A stretch of 64,000 nucleotides of DNA from Chelonoidis abingdonii (Eukaryota > Chordata > Testudines > Testudinidae). The notes under the pieces were generated by a model that saw only the letters and a program-made list of their open reading frames with translations, did no database searches and was not told the origin of the DNA. Below are positions 1-11,300 of the stretch, in pieces (position 1 is the first letter of the stretch; each line of letters starts with the position of its first letter). Made by a program: the position numbers and the translations under genes. The stretch lies in NCBI RefSeq assembly GCF_003597395.2, contig NC_133777.1, positions 55,128,619 through 55,192,618 of the forward strand. The letters run 5' to 3'.

Positions 1-558
1 GTTTGAGTAGTTCAACCTTAAACATAGCCATAGCACCTTGTGGGAGTTGCAATTTGTGTGCCTCGTGCTCTATTCTCCCTTAAGGGGTGGTCTCTCTATC
101 TGGACTAGATCTCCCATAATCAACCAGGTCTCCCCTCTCACTACCCCCGAGGCAATCTTGTGGCAGATGTAATCGAGCCAGAGAGCTCAGTCCACAGACC
201 AGAATGCAGGGGCATGAGATAGTTTAATGACTCAGCAAGATGTGGTTAAATGTCAAGTTGGGCCAAAACATTTTGATTCAGGAATATCAACGTTTTGATC
301 GAACACATCTAAACAAAGTGTTTGACCACATCCAAATTGAAAGTTTAGGGTTTCATGGGTACGTTGAAATTTTCTGCAGAAAGCAGACACTTCTCATAAA
401 TGTTGTTTCTTCATAAACCTCACTTTTCCAGTGAAAAACAGTTCTGATGGAAAGTTTCTGACCAGTCCTACTCGAAGACCAGTATCCTCTCTGTGGCAGA
501 AATCCAGTGAGACAGTCATATTTACACAATGTACACAAGTCCTGTTCCTGGGAACGGG
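1..558. other. Unassigned sequence
   Basis: No gene or repeat that I can name with confidence. Short open frames on the minus strand between about 353 and 600 overlap one another in different frames and show no domain, so I treat them as chance. A segment near 40-130 has the look of an old promoter-type repeat, but I cannot place it. Confidence 0.5.
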
Positions 559-566
559 GTGGTAAC

Positions 567-933
567 CAGGACCGGCGCTAGTTTCTCGCGCCCTAGGCAC
601 ACGGCCATTTCGCCGCCCCGCGCACCGGTCCTACGGTTCCGGTGGAGCTGTGCAGCCATTTCTGCGGAGGGTCCGTTGGTCCATGGCTCCGGTAGAGCTG
701 CCGCAGCCGTGCCTGCAGGAGGTCCACCGGAGCTGCGCGGGACCAGCGGACCGTCCGCAGGCATGCCTGTGGCAGCTCCACCAGAGCCGCGGACCAACGG
801 ACCCTCCGCAGGCACGACTGCAGCAGGTCCACCAGAGCCGCCTGCCGCTCCACCCCCGGCAAAATGCAGCCCCCCGAAAATCCTGACGCCCTAGGCAATT
901 GCCTAGTTCGCCTCAATGGAAGCACCGGCCCTG
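567..933. mobile_element. Non-autonomous hAT-type DNA transposon, 367 bp
   Basis: The ends are imperfect terminal inverted repeats: CAGGACCGGCGCTAG at 567 and, read from the other end, CAGGGCCGGTGCTTCC. The element is flanked by a perfect 8-bp target-site duplication, GTGGTAAC, at 559-566 and 934-941. An 8-bp duplication with CA..TG ends is the hAT hallmark. The interior is very GC-rich and made of diverged copies of a short motif around 'ggtccaccggagctg', which keeps several frames free of stops. No transposase is encoded, so it must have been mobilised in trans. Confidence 0.88.
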
Positions 934-1060
934 GTGGTAACAAATGGCACACCCTCAGCTCCATTTTGGAGAAGCCATCGGTAACGCCACACACGGCTGT
1001 CCCAAGAAGTTGGTGCCTTGGCCCCCTCTCTCTCTCTCCAGGGCCTCACACAAAACTCAG

Positions 1061-1254
1061 GGCTTGTCTACACAGGGAAATTTACTGGCATAACTATATG
1101 AGTATAATTATATCACTCTGTGTATATCAGTGTAACTCCTCCTGTGGCCGCTCCTATTCCAGAATTGGAGTGCTTTTTTCCAATTGAATTTGTCACTCTG
1201 GAAGCTAATATATACCGATATTGTTGTGCAAATAAATTTCCCCATGTACAAGTC
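1061..1254. mobile_element. Foldback (MITE-like) element
   Basis: The left end GGCTTGTCTACACAGGGAAA is matched, as an inverted copy with a small gap, by the right end at about 1235-1254 (cccatgtacaagtc read backwards). The 'cttgtctacac' terminus recurs in other foldback elements in this window near 5240 and 33690. No target-site duplication is clear. It is non-coding and about 195 bp long. Confidence 0.6.
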
Positions 1255-1940
1255 TTCAGACAGATCCAAATGTTTAAGAACATTGTGTCTCCTTTCTCCC
1301 CTCTCAGCCCCTGCACTTTATACCTGGAAAGCCCTTGTCCAAGACATTCCAGACTGCATGGTCTTGGTCTCTCTTGGTCAATGTCCTGGCTGTTAATCCT
1401 CCTTGTGTAGAGCTGCTTTGTAACACAAATGAAGCACAGAAGGGTATAATGGTCCTGACAGACTCACACAAATAGCCCTTAATGACCCTCTGAGTGTGGT
1501 TAATGCATGGCCTCTTTAATTCCTTTTCTGGGTGCTTATATTTTAATGGCCCCTGATGTACATGACATTAGCACCTTTTATCCTAACACTGTCCTACTGC
1601 AGGGAATATCATGGGGCAGCCAAACTCATGAAGAAAGCTAGGCTGAGATTAATATTCTATTGCTGCTTTGAGTTACCAACAAACCGTAGTTAGGGGATGA
1701 GTTTGGGTACTAATTCCCTCAGAGCACACAATAACATTGTCCAACAACAAATAGAACTTTCATTCATATAAATGTGCATAAAATTGGAAACAATCTACTT
1801 AACTGTAAACTCCACAACAAGTCCACCCCAGCACAGCCCAATTTGTTCCACTGGTCACTCCAAGCACAACCAGGATAACAATGTCTTCCAACAAATTGAT
1901 TCTGCACTTTTTAAAAATACCCAACACATTTAATTCTGCC
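1255..1940. other. Unassigned sequence
   Basis: AT-rich single-copy-looking DNA. I see no repeat ends, no conserved reading frame and no regulatory motif that I would defend. Confidence 0.5.
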
Positions 1941-2140
1941 CTCCCAGACATACCACCAACACCCCCTCCATACTTGATTCTGCCACCACCCTCCCAGACA
2001 TACAACCAACACCCCCTCCATACTTGATTCTGCCACCACCCTCCCAGACATACAACCAACACCCCCTCCATACTTGATTCTGCCACCACCCTCCCAGACA
2101 TACAACCAACACCCCCTCCATACTTGATTCTGCCACCACC
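1941..2140. repeat. Minisatellite, four copies of a 50-bp unit
   Basis: Four head-to-tail units of exactly 50 bp start at 1941, 1991, 2041 and 2091. They differ by one base in what I can read (taccaccaac in the first, tacaaccaac in the others). A partial copy of the unit's end, 'attctgcc', precedes the array at 1933. Because 50 is not a multiple of 3, each unit shifts the reading frame. The open minus-strand frames across this array (repeats of 'GGWWQNQVWRGC') are therefore a by-product and not a protein. Near identity points to a recent expansion. Confidence 0.95.
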
Positions 2141-2788
2141 CCAGAGATAAAACAAATGCCTCACGCACATTTGATTCCTCTACCTTTTTGTTAATTCTGT
2201 CTCTGTTGCCTTTGTTCTTTGCCAAGTCACAGTTCTGCCTCTCTCGCTGGCCTCTGCTCCCACAAAAAGAGCAGCTGCTGGAGTGGAAAGAGACCCACCA
2301 CCCAGATTCTTCATCCTCTCACCCTCCAGCCTTGGCAGTGGGGGCTAACAGTGGGAGCAACTTCAGCTTTACTGCACGCTGGGGGTGGGGTCAGCAGTAG
2401 GAGCTGCACTGCTCAGCTGGCATGGAGATTCTATTTCCCATCCAGCTCAGCTTTAGTGCTGGAGATCCTATGTTTGCATGGAGGCACAAGCTGCCTGTCA
2501 GCATATGGAGCAGCTTTGATTGGCTGCTCTGGCCCAGGAAGTAGGGGGAATAAAGGTAGCCAATCAAACAGGGATTTCCATTTAGGCTGAGGGGTTTGCC
2601 CACAAACCCTAGAAGACTTAGACAATTTGTATTGTCGGGGGCAGCGGGTAGGACCTCGTAGACTTAGCAGGTCTTCTGAGTTTAGCATCCATCCTTTCTT
2701 CCTTCCTGGTTGGTAACTCAAAAGCAATAACATAACTCTTATTCTCCCTGAGGCTGGCCGCCCCTAGTGTTCTCTTACAGGACCTGTG
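2141..2788. other. Unassigned; contains an 11-bp inverted CCAAT pair
   Basis: Moderately GC-rich DNA. At 2515-2525 (tttgattggct) and 2558-2568 (agccaatcaaa) there is a perfect 11-bp inverted repeat that places two CCAAT boxes in opposite orientation about 40 bp apart. 'GGGGGAATAAAGG' lies between them. This could be a relic of an LTR promoter, but I cannot find LTR ends. Confidence 0.4.
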
Positions 2789-2789
2789 G

Positions 2790-3035
2790 CTATAAGGAGG
2801 GTAGCCCAGTGACGTGTAAAGCAGTGTGGACTTGACACTGGACTGATAACAAGGACTAATACTTTCTAATCCAAGCTCTGAAACTAACCTCTGTGACCTT
2901 AGTCAAGTCACTTAACCCTTCTGTCTTTTTCCTTATCTATAAAATGAAGCTGCTAATAACCACTCACCTCCCACATAGGGTATTATCCCTAATTATCATT
3001 GTCTGTAAAGTGTGACAGAAATATCACAAGAATGC
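2790..3035 (+). repeat. MIR-type SINE
   Basis: The order of landmarks matches MIR: 'gacactggactgat...ccaagctctg', then 'tgtgaccttagtcaagtcactta', then 'ccttatctataaaatgaag', then 'cacctcccacatagggtatta' and 'tgtaaagtgtgacag'. It is diverged, as expected for an ancient amniote SINE. MIR is tRNA-derived; no functional tRNA remains here. Confidence 0.85.
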
Positions 3036-5000
3036 ACACAACAATCCATATGGACAAGGGAGTGGGGGAGAGGTTAGCAGCCCCCACAACATCAGCTTAT
3101 TAGACCAATTATCCTTTGCAACACTTTAAAATCTGGCAGCACCGCCCAGTACAAGTAGCCGCGTATTTATCCTGCAGCAAGAAACCTGATGTCACTTCCT
3201 CACACTTGCCCCTCTCCTCCCAACAAGCACACTGGATATAAAATGAGTCTATTACATTTGGAACAAACTCCAAGGAATCATTTCACTGACCCTCCCCAAA
3301 ATCCTCAGGTTGGCTCTGTGCATCATGGTGGTCATGTGGACTTGTGGGTACATTAGGCAACAGGGGTATTGTTTTTCAGGTCCACCTTAAAAAGCTAAGG
3401 CTGTTGCCTTGGGAAGGGAGCTGTGAGGTGGGAAGATGGGACTTTCCTCTCCCTATCCTCTTGGAGGCTTTGAGGAAGAGAAGAATATCCAGCTAGGAAT
3501 CCTAGGTTGGCCTGCCTGATCATAGCAAATGAGAGGATGGATGACCATCACCAGAAACTTTAATGGCTACATATCAACTGATAATCTATTTTGGGGTTCT
3601 ATACTGCCACCTATCACCATGGTATCTGAGTGCCTTCCATGTAAAATCAATAGTGAAGTCCCTAGGGAGTCTGGAATTTCTCCCTTTGTGTAGCAAAAAC
3701 TCTGCTTGGAGTAGGGATTGGGCCAGGGGTGTTGGTTTGGGGGAAGGTTTTTTTTGTTTTTCATTTCATTAGCTTTATTTTGAGGGAAAAGCTGGTTTGT
3801 TTCAGAGAGCTATGGAGGGGGGTTGTCCTTCAGGGTTTAGGGGATAAAAGGGTGGGGTAACAATGTTGTGAGTGTCACTTTTGGGTGGAAAGGCCTTTCC
3901 AAAGAGACTGCTCAATACAGCGTGCTACTGTTAGGAATTAATTGAGTTCACCCATCCCAAAGAGGAAATGAAGGAGACTTCACTCTCCAAAGGTAGGCCT
4001 CCCAGGAGAGGAACAAAGAGATGTCCCTGGAAGATGTGAGAAGGGCCGTTTAGCAGGCTCTCCTAAGAAGATACCAGCAGGTTCTATGCTATGCTCTATG
4101 TGCTTTTATCACATGGGTGAGGCAGGTGTATGCTTGCAGGAGTGGGGAGGGGCTGAAGAAGAAAGTTGGCATAATGACAGCGGTGCTTTACTCTGTCGTT
4201 ACCACCTGACTGTAAAATGAAGCCATTGGGGGCTTTGCCAACATCTGCTTAGGAACCCAGGACCTCAAGACATTTTCATTACACTATGCTCGTGAAAGGA
4301 TCACTGTCTTCTTTTTTTTTTTTAAATGTGTAGAACAGCAGACTATAATACAGCATGTTTATCATCCAGACATAAACTTCCAACTGTTTAATGGAAGATT
4401 CTGTAGCAATCAGTATGAAATAGCAAACCTTAACTATCTACCTCTGTAAGAAATAGCAGTAACAATCAGACTGTATGCAAAATGTTATCTTAGGGGTGTT
4501 AGGCTGTCTTCATACCACTCATCTTTCCCTCATTAAACCAGTCTCAAAACCATCATGAAAATTTAACAGATTAGACCCAAAATCTACTCAACTACCCTTT
4601 GTTGTGATGATAGATGATGTTTTTTGTTCTCCTCAACAAATTATTCACCCTGCACAAGTGAGCAAGTTGAGTTTTTGCAGGGTTGCACTAGATCCAAAGT
4701 TGGCCTGTATTAAGCATAATGCAAGTGTTTACTTGTATTTTCATCAGACAGGCTGAATCATGAAATTGAGATACAAAAATGTTTTACTGAAATTAATCCT
4801 ACTTCCCCTTTCTAATTTTCTCATGCTATTGGGCTATGTTTTTGCAATGCTCTTAGATTAGAGGAATTTAGGCCATATACTGAAGTGAGAGCTCCTTTCT
4901 GTGTTCTATTAATGTTCTTCTATCTACTCAAAGAAGTAAATTGGCCTATTTTTTTCAGTTTATTTGTATGTATGGGCTCTTCTATTCATAATACATAGCT
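3036..5000. other. Unassigned sequence
   Basis: Mixed AT-rich DNA with a T12 run near 4310-4323. No gene, no LTR ends and no terminal inverted repeats are visible. The open frames around 3563-3772 on both strands are short and overlap each other. Confidence 0.5.
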
Positions 5001-5257
5001 TAGGCTTCCTTTATCTACACTGCATTATGGTGATTTTAAAATAAAGGGCTAGTTCATGGGCTGCAAGCCAGAGTGTGAATGCACAGTGAACTAGCCTGCT
5101 GCACACTGACTGATTGTGTGGACTCTGCAACTGCACACTAAAAGTTCTGTAGTGTGCTTTGATGTGCTGTGGAACTTTTAATGCACAGCACACTCATATG
5201 CCGTACATTGCCCCCCACTTTGCTGCATACTAACCAGCCATGTAGACAAGCCCTAAA
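5001..5257. mobile_element. Foldback (MITE-like) element
   Basis: The left end 'aggcttcctttatctacactg' is answered by an inverted right end 'ccatgtagacaagccct' at about 5239-5255. The termini are related to those of the element at 1061-1254. The interior is rich in 'tgcacactg' and 'tgtgctttg' type words. No duplication of the target is clear. Confidence 0.55.
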
Positions 5258-5284
5258 AAATAGTATGGGATGAACATTGGGAAG

Positions 5285-5480
5285 CAGCAGCTCAAATTAG
5301 CCACCCCACATACATAGCCACGGGCTCTAGGTGGGTTTGTACTTGGAGTGGCTAGCTCATACTGCTGCTGCCCTTGCTACCACAGCTACACTACTGTTTT
5401 AGCGTTAGCTCCATGAGAACTCACATGTCTACGCAAACTGTGAATTACACCCATAGATGCAAAGGTAGATCTAGCCAAAG
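5285..5480. repeat. Diverged foldback-type repeat
   Basis: Contains 'ggagtggctagctcatactg', 'ctacactactg' and 'catgtctacgcaaac', words I associate with turtle foldback elements whose ends resemble 'gtctacac'. Boundaries are approximate. Confidence 0.35.
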
Positions 5481-5488
5481 ACTCAGCA

Positions 5489-5571
5489 GGCCAGATCCTC
5501 AACTGGTGTCAATCACATAGCTCCATGGACTTCAGTGGAGTTATGCAGATTTACACCAGCAGAGGTCTTTG
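5489..5571. repeat. Imperfect palindrome of the CATTGACTTCAATGG-centred family
   Basis: Arms 'ccagatcctcaactggtgtc' and (inverted) 'caaagacctctgctggtgta' flank the core 'ccatggacttcagtgg' at 5523-5538. The whole 80 bp can fold on itself. Other members of this family occur through the window. Confidence 0.65.
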
Positions 5572-5829
5572 TCGTGGGTGTATGTTGGAGCAAATATTTC
5601 TGTTTTGATTTTCGGAGGGCTGTGTCTGGGTTCTAGGAGTACTATTTGTATTTGTTTTTATGTGCTTTTCTCGAGTGCCTCAGGAAGATCTTCATGGGCT
5701 TGAAAGAAAATGGCTGATGTGGTCTCTTCTTGTTTCAGTGCCTGGAGGTAGCTATCACATGAAAAGAACAGATCTCATTTTATTTTGGCCAACTAAATGG
5801 CTTCCTGACAAATAAATGAAAAAAGCAAA

Positions 5830-5834
<5 letters not shown>

Positions 5835-5860
<26 letters not shown>
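5835..5860. repeat. (GT)13 microsatellite
   Basis: Uninterrupted GT dinucleotide run of 26 bp. Confidence 0.97.
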
Positions 5861-8800
5861 ATTCCTGTGATACCTGCATTCACAGGCCTCTATTGCTATG
5901 CAATACTTGTCTTCTCCAGTGCTTGTCTCAGGCTATTTCTGACCTGCAAAGTACATCTCCATGCCCTGCAAGGGGCCACTGAGTTCCATGGCCTCTCCAT
6001 GGTCCACACTACCTGCTGCAGGACCACGCCAGTGCTGCTGTTTTCAATTACTGGACACCCCTGGAAAAAGGAGTGTGAACGTAGGGCCCAATCCTGTAGC
6101 TATTTCTCAGGGAAGCAGTCCTATTGCTGCTAACAGAGCTACTCACATGAGCAAGGTTTGCACCAGTAGGCCATTTCTGCAGTGATGACTTCCCCCTTTG
6201 TCTTTTGATCACACAAAACAGGTCAATTATTGCACTTTGTTGCTGTTTTTGCTACACAAGAATCCAGCTACAACTCCACGTCCATATCACTCAAGCATCC
6301 TATTTTGCTGTGAAACTCCACTACTGACATCACACATGGCAGATGAAACGAAGACAATATATACACACAGACAATCATTCTTTCATCATTATCTTTTGCT
6401 GATATCATGTTCCTCATAATACAGTGGAGGACAAAGGGTTACTTCCTGGACACAGTCACGCTCTCTATGAAATGTTTCTTTGATGTTCTAGCTACCTTGG
6501 ACTCTCCTGATGACATGATGAAGAGCCAGTTTCAGAAACTCTACCATTCCTTTTAGTATCCTAGCTCCGGACACTCTTGGGACAAGTCAGCTGGAGATCT
6601 CAGATACTTGCCTAGATTCATGTCAACACAACAAACAATGTAACACCAACTCTTGAAGAGTTTAAAGGAATGTGGTGTTGTGAAATCCTCTAGGAAAGGC
6701 TTAAATTGGACAAATGTCCCCTCCCTTGATTCCATTTTTAACAGGGCAGAGGCAAAAACTCCAACAAGAAAAAATCAGGAAACCACCCTTCATTTTATAG
6801 ATAGTCTTATTGCTCCCCGCAGCATCCAGCTCTGGTCTGTCTAGGTTTTTGAGACATTGGCTTTCATGCATGGTAAATTAATGACTGGTCAATGGAGGTG
6901 GTTTTCTTCTTAAAGCATAGGGATAGCATCTAAACTCGAGCCCTGTGCTGGGGTATATATATCTGATGACATAATCTAAAACAGGTTCTACAGTTCTTCA
7001 ATCACAAGGACACTAAGCTGGAGCAGGTTTTTTTGTTTGGTTGGTTGTTGTTTTTTTGTGTTTTAAGTGTTAGGAAACATTTGCAGCAGCTCATACAAGT
7101 AAAGCAACTTTTATGGGTGGCAAGAGAGACAACCAGGCTCAAAGCTCCTTCAGAGAGAAAGTTGCGTGCACATTCAACCTGTAATGTGTAAATCAGGATT
7201 TTTGTGCAAGAAACTAATAGTTGTGTGCACACGTGTCGGGAACTTGCAAAAGTGTATCTGCACAATTTGCAACCTTTTGTAAATCAGAACTTAAGTGACT
7301 AGTTCAAAAGAGTTCCGAGACCATCTATCTCTCTTAAAAAGCGGATGTTCAGCAGAGGTCTAGACTGAATTCCTCTTTTCATTAAACAAATAGAGCAAAG
7401 GTCAGGCAGCCCTTTGCTGAACGGCACAATCTTAACTTTTAAGACCAGAATAATTCCCAGTCCATTAGAGAAGCCAAAGTTGTATGTACTGCTTCAGTGT
7501 CACTTTCCACGTTAGGGGAGGGGGCTGTGGTCTGCATTTTTCTGATATTTGGTCTGCTGGCTGACTTGTGAATGGGGATTGGTGTTTGATTTGGGATTGG
7601 TTAGCAGGTTCTGATAAAGTAACAAGTGTGCTCCTTCATTGATCCCTTGAGCTGAATTCAAGTAAGTACAGTAATTAAAAAAATGCTGACTATATCCACG
7701 TTGCCTAGTATTGGCTGGGACAGAACACAAAAATGCCAAAATAGTTCACACGAAACTATTTCTGCAGCATTTTAAGCCCAGCTGAATCCAAGCAGCACTG
7801 GAAATTTCATGATACTCTGTTTTGGGAAGATTTCCCACCTGATTTTCAGTCAAGTTTGGATGCTTTCGTGAACCGTTTCCAAACTTTTTGAGTTTTGCCT
7901 TTCAGCTGTGCTCATGGGAGAGAGGTGATCTTCTAACTTTAGATTGGAGACAAGATAGCTGGAGTGGTTATTGGCAGGAACAAAAGAATGAATGCAAATA
8001 TTAATTATAGAACATTTAGATTTTGAAAATGGACACACCTCATTCTCTGTTGCTCTACATCTTGTGCTGTCATTTACACTAGTGAAAGGTGAAGTGAGAG
8101 TGCAAACTCGGAGTAAACAATGGCCTATCAGAATAGTAGTGTTCTACCCCCACCTTGCACTGCATATAATGCAGGGCAGTGGAGAATCAGGCCCCGAATC
8201 TGCATCCCCATTGATATACATGGTAAAAGCATTACTATGTACGATTGGTTTTTTGGTTTTGGTGGTTTTTTTCTGGAAAGTAAGAAATGCTGGAAAAGCA
8301 AAGGCAAGCAGCTTAGTTTTTCAGTACTGATTCCTTTCCTGTATAAGAGCATGAAATAATCGCCCAGATTTTTAGATATATGTGTCCTTAATATTCACAA
8401 ATGGTCGATTCTGTGTCTAATTGATCACTTGTGCATGCCGTTACTGAGGATGCCTGCATTATTTGCACACACAGTGACTGTGGTTATGCCTAGACAAGTG
8501 TAAAAATCTGGGTTTCTGGGTATTTGGGGGTGGAGTGGAAGGGGAAGCCACTACATCTTGTGTCGGGATATTATTATTTACAATCCTTTTTTTTTTTTAA
8601 TCCATTTATGTTTGTCATTTTTTTGGCGAGATTCGTTTGCAAGTGAGTGAAGTTGCTTGTCAGCCACTAGTTCACAGCAAAATGTTTCCACAGCAGCAAG
8701 ATGCTCTGTGAAATGCAGGGCTTTCTCATTCAAGTGGCAATGTTTCATTAATTTTCCTTTTGTTAGCCCTCCTTTGTACACAGTACAGGACTGGTGTATG

Positions 8801-8945
8801 TAATATAAGATCAGTCCTATGCAGAGCAGCATGTGTGTGTGGGCCCATCCTGCTTCCTCCCCACCTGTGCATCTCCATGATGCCACTGATCCCACCATTA
8901 CCCAGCTAGCTGCCTCTTGCCCACTTGCAACTCTCTCAGCCTGTG
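5861..8945. other. Unassigned sequence
   Basis: Mostly AT-rich unique-looking DNA with T/G-rich tracts near 7027-7060 and 8586-8600. Frames such as 7992-8330 (+) and 8578-8952 (-) have no domain, no favourable start context and are mirrored by frames on the opposite strand. I call no gene. Confidence 0.5.
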
Positions 8946-9463
8946 CTAACACATGTGTGAGGCTCTATGAGGTCTCTGGTGACTCCCCTCCATGGACTGG
9001 GAAGGCAAAAGGCAGAGCTCCTGCATATCTTTCCAAGCAGGAAGTGGGGGAGAACAAGCAAGAAATTCCGTTTCTGCCACAGTCTGCTGGCACCAGAGAG
9101 CCAAATAAGACATGAAGGGAGAGTTGAAGATGATGCACGTGGGCTGGTTATTTAAGCAAAGCACCTGGAAAAGCTGTGTCCTCAGATGTGAGGTGGACCT
9201 AAGGCTGCCATGGGCTATTACGATGAGTTCTTTCTTCCTGGAAACGGGTCCTGAGATGTTAGTGCTGCTTCCTGGAATAGTGACCAACTGGGAGTTCTGA
9301 AAGGGATCATAGCTAACAACCTTGTCAAACACCCAAAACAGGTCATCCTCGTAGTATATGAGCTCCACAAGCCCAGGGATGAGAGTGCCTCGATTCCATG
9401 CCAAGTACAGGCCTCCTTTTTGCTGTGGTCAAACCTCTGGGCTAGCAACCCACAAGTAAACAC
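8946..9463 (-). other. Unidentified open frames, possible decayed coding remnant
   Basis: A 152-codon frame on the minus strand (9404 to 8946) begins MAWNRGTLIPGLVELIYYED and overlaps an 81-codon frame (9463 to 9218) in another phase. The first has a mixed composition that is more protein-like than most frames in the window, but I recognise no domain, and there are no splice sites or promoter that I can tie to it. It could be an eroded transposon gene, a retropseudogene, or chance. Confidence 0.2.
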
Positions 9464-10985
9464 CTTTTGCTTTTAATTACCTCTTTCACCCTCCTTTTAC
9501 ACTTCTCTCTCCCAGCTTGTAATTTTCACTAGGTTATTCTCCAGCACACATTACAACAGAGCAATTCAGTGTGAGCAAAGCTGTAGGCCAATGGTCCAGA
9601 CGGTAATCATAACATACTATTAGTTTATTCATCATATGTTGTGACCGGTAGTTCTGAGATGTCTAATCCTAACAAATAGGCAGCAGTGCCAGTAAAGGGC
9701 TTTTTAATTGTTGACATAAAAACTCAAGAATATTGGGGAAATGTAACTTTCCTGCCATAAAATATTCATAAAACTTGGAACGATGAAAGGCAGTTCTCCA
9801 TCTGGTGCATATTTGCACAGAATCAGGTCAAAAACTGAAAACTTCTTTTAAGCATCATTGCAATCTGAATAATGTTTACAGCCAGAGAGGAGGAGGGTGG
9901 TTAGGTTAGGCACAAATGCGGGAAGAAAAACCATAAATATGATGGATTAGTCTGTTTTCAGTCTCTGCATGAGGAGACTGGGACTTGGGTCAGAATTTGC
10001 TAGCTATAAAACCCAAACTACTTGTTCATTAATGCAAGTGATTAAAGCAGAGACAATGTATTAAGAATATTCACTTCCACTGGATTTGATCTACACAATC
10101 ATTCTTTCGGGTTTTGCTTACTTCATTTTGATGTTGTTGTTTGTGGCCCACGGTTATTTCTCCATTTATAACCTATAATCTTCTACACATGGGATTTTTT
10201 CCCAGAGCATAAATATTACATGTCACCACTTTTGCTAAACTTCATGTCATTCAAAACTATGGGAAAAAATACAGACAAGAATAACTTGCCAGTTCTTAAA
10301 TGAGCAAACTGCTTAAGTAGCTTTCTTATTAAATACTATTAGGGTTATGCTCACATATAATTGTGTCCACGCTTCTGCATCTGCGATGAATTGCAGGTGC
10401 ATATACTAGTAACCACATATCCAACTGAGTTTGGAGGTGCACACTCGGAGTCAGATGTCTAACTGCTAATATGTTGTGCTAAAACAGGTCAGTTCTGAAA
10501 ATCAGGGCCCTTATGTGAATCACTACTAAAGAGAAGAGTGTTCACTCTGAGTAAATGAAATGACGAGGCTCTAACACTTCTTATTTAATATTTATTGCTC
10601 AAAACATTTACATTCGTGCCATAAACATAGTGTTTTACAGAGGCAGATCTTGATGCATGTCCCAGATAGCTCTTTGAGAAATGAATCATCTTTCCTTCTT
10701 CCATTCCTATCCTTAAGTAGGTTTTACACTATACCCGCTGAACTATATATACTTGTGTATAAACCAATTTGTAAAAACTCCTTGTTTGCTATGTAAATAT
10801 TAACTAAAAGGATAAAAGAGCTGCATATTTAGTTGTTCAGCCTCTGGCACACTTGCAAAATATCCAGTGAGAAGTCGAACAAAGCATCCAAGACTCTGAG
10901 ATTCCTCTGACCTGAGATGGGTTACTACTGGCTGCAGCAAGGAGGCAGCACACAAAGTGGTGGGTGGCAGATAGGGTTCACTAAA
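9464..10985. other. Unassigned AT-rich sequence
   Basis: A long AT-rich stretch with no open frame of note and no repeat ends that I can see. Unusually repeat-poor for this window, so it is one place to look for a conserved non-coding element by alignment. Confidence 0.45.
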
Positions 10986-11300
10986 TTACAACCGTCTGTG
11001 ATTGGTTAAATGTGTGGCTCTCTGAGCCATGCAGCTCCTGGACCCTGGAGACCCCATTCTGACTCTTCTTCTGATCGTCATCTTCCTCCACCTGAGCACT
11101 TTCCTTGTGCCCATTTTAGCTGCTGCAGCCTCCGGCTTCCCTGACCCTTGGACTCCAATGGCTTTTTCAGCCGCCACAGGAGATTTGCCTGACTTGCATG
11201 TGGTTTTTCCCTGGCATTGCCCTCCACTTCTGCAACCAAGAACTTTTTATTGTAACTTCCCCAGAGGAGATTTATCAACATACGAGCCAACTCCCTGAAA
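10986..11300. other. Unidentified open frames on both strands
   Basis: Frames of 89 codons on the plus strand (11029-11298, starting MQLLDPGDPILTLLLIVIF) and 70 and 63 codons on the minus strand share the same bases. The minus-strand sequence, read across phases, has stretches rich in K, E, D and Q, which might suit a decayed copy of a basic or acidic nuclear protein gene. I cannot name one and the phases do not join. Confidence 0.15.

Noticed and set aside
529..994. Long frames on both strands (121, 97 and 133 codons) with proline-, alanine- and glycine-rich products
   Set aside because: They lie inside the hAT element at 567-933, whose GC-rich internal repeats leave several frames free of stops.
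1941..2140. Array of regular repeats resembling CRISPR
   Set aside because: Units are contiguous with no unique spacers, and the window is vertebrate.
1799..2225. Repetitive protein-like minus-strand frames
   Set aside because: Produced by the 50-bp minisatellite, whose unit is not a multiple of three, so the same peptide appears in three phases.
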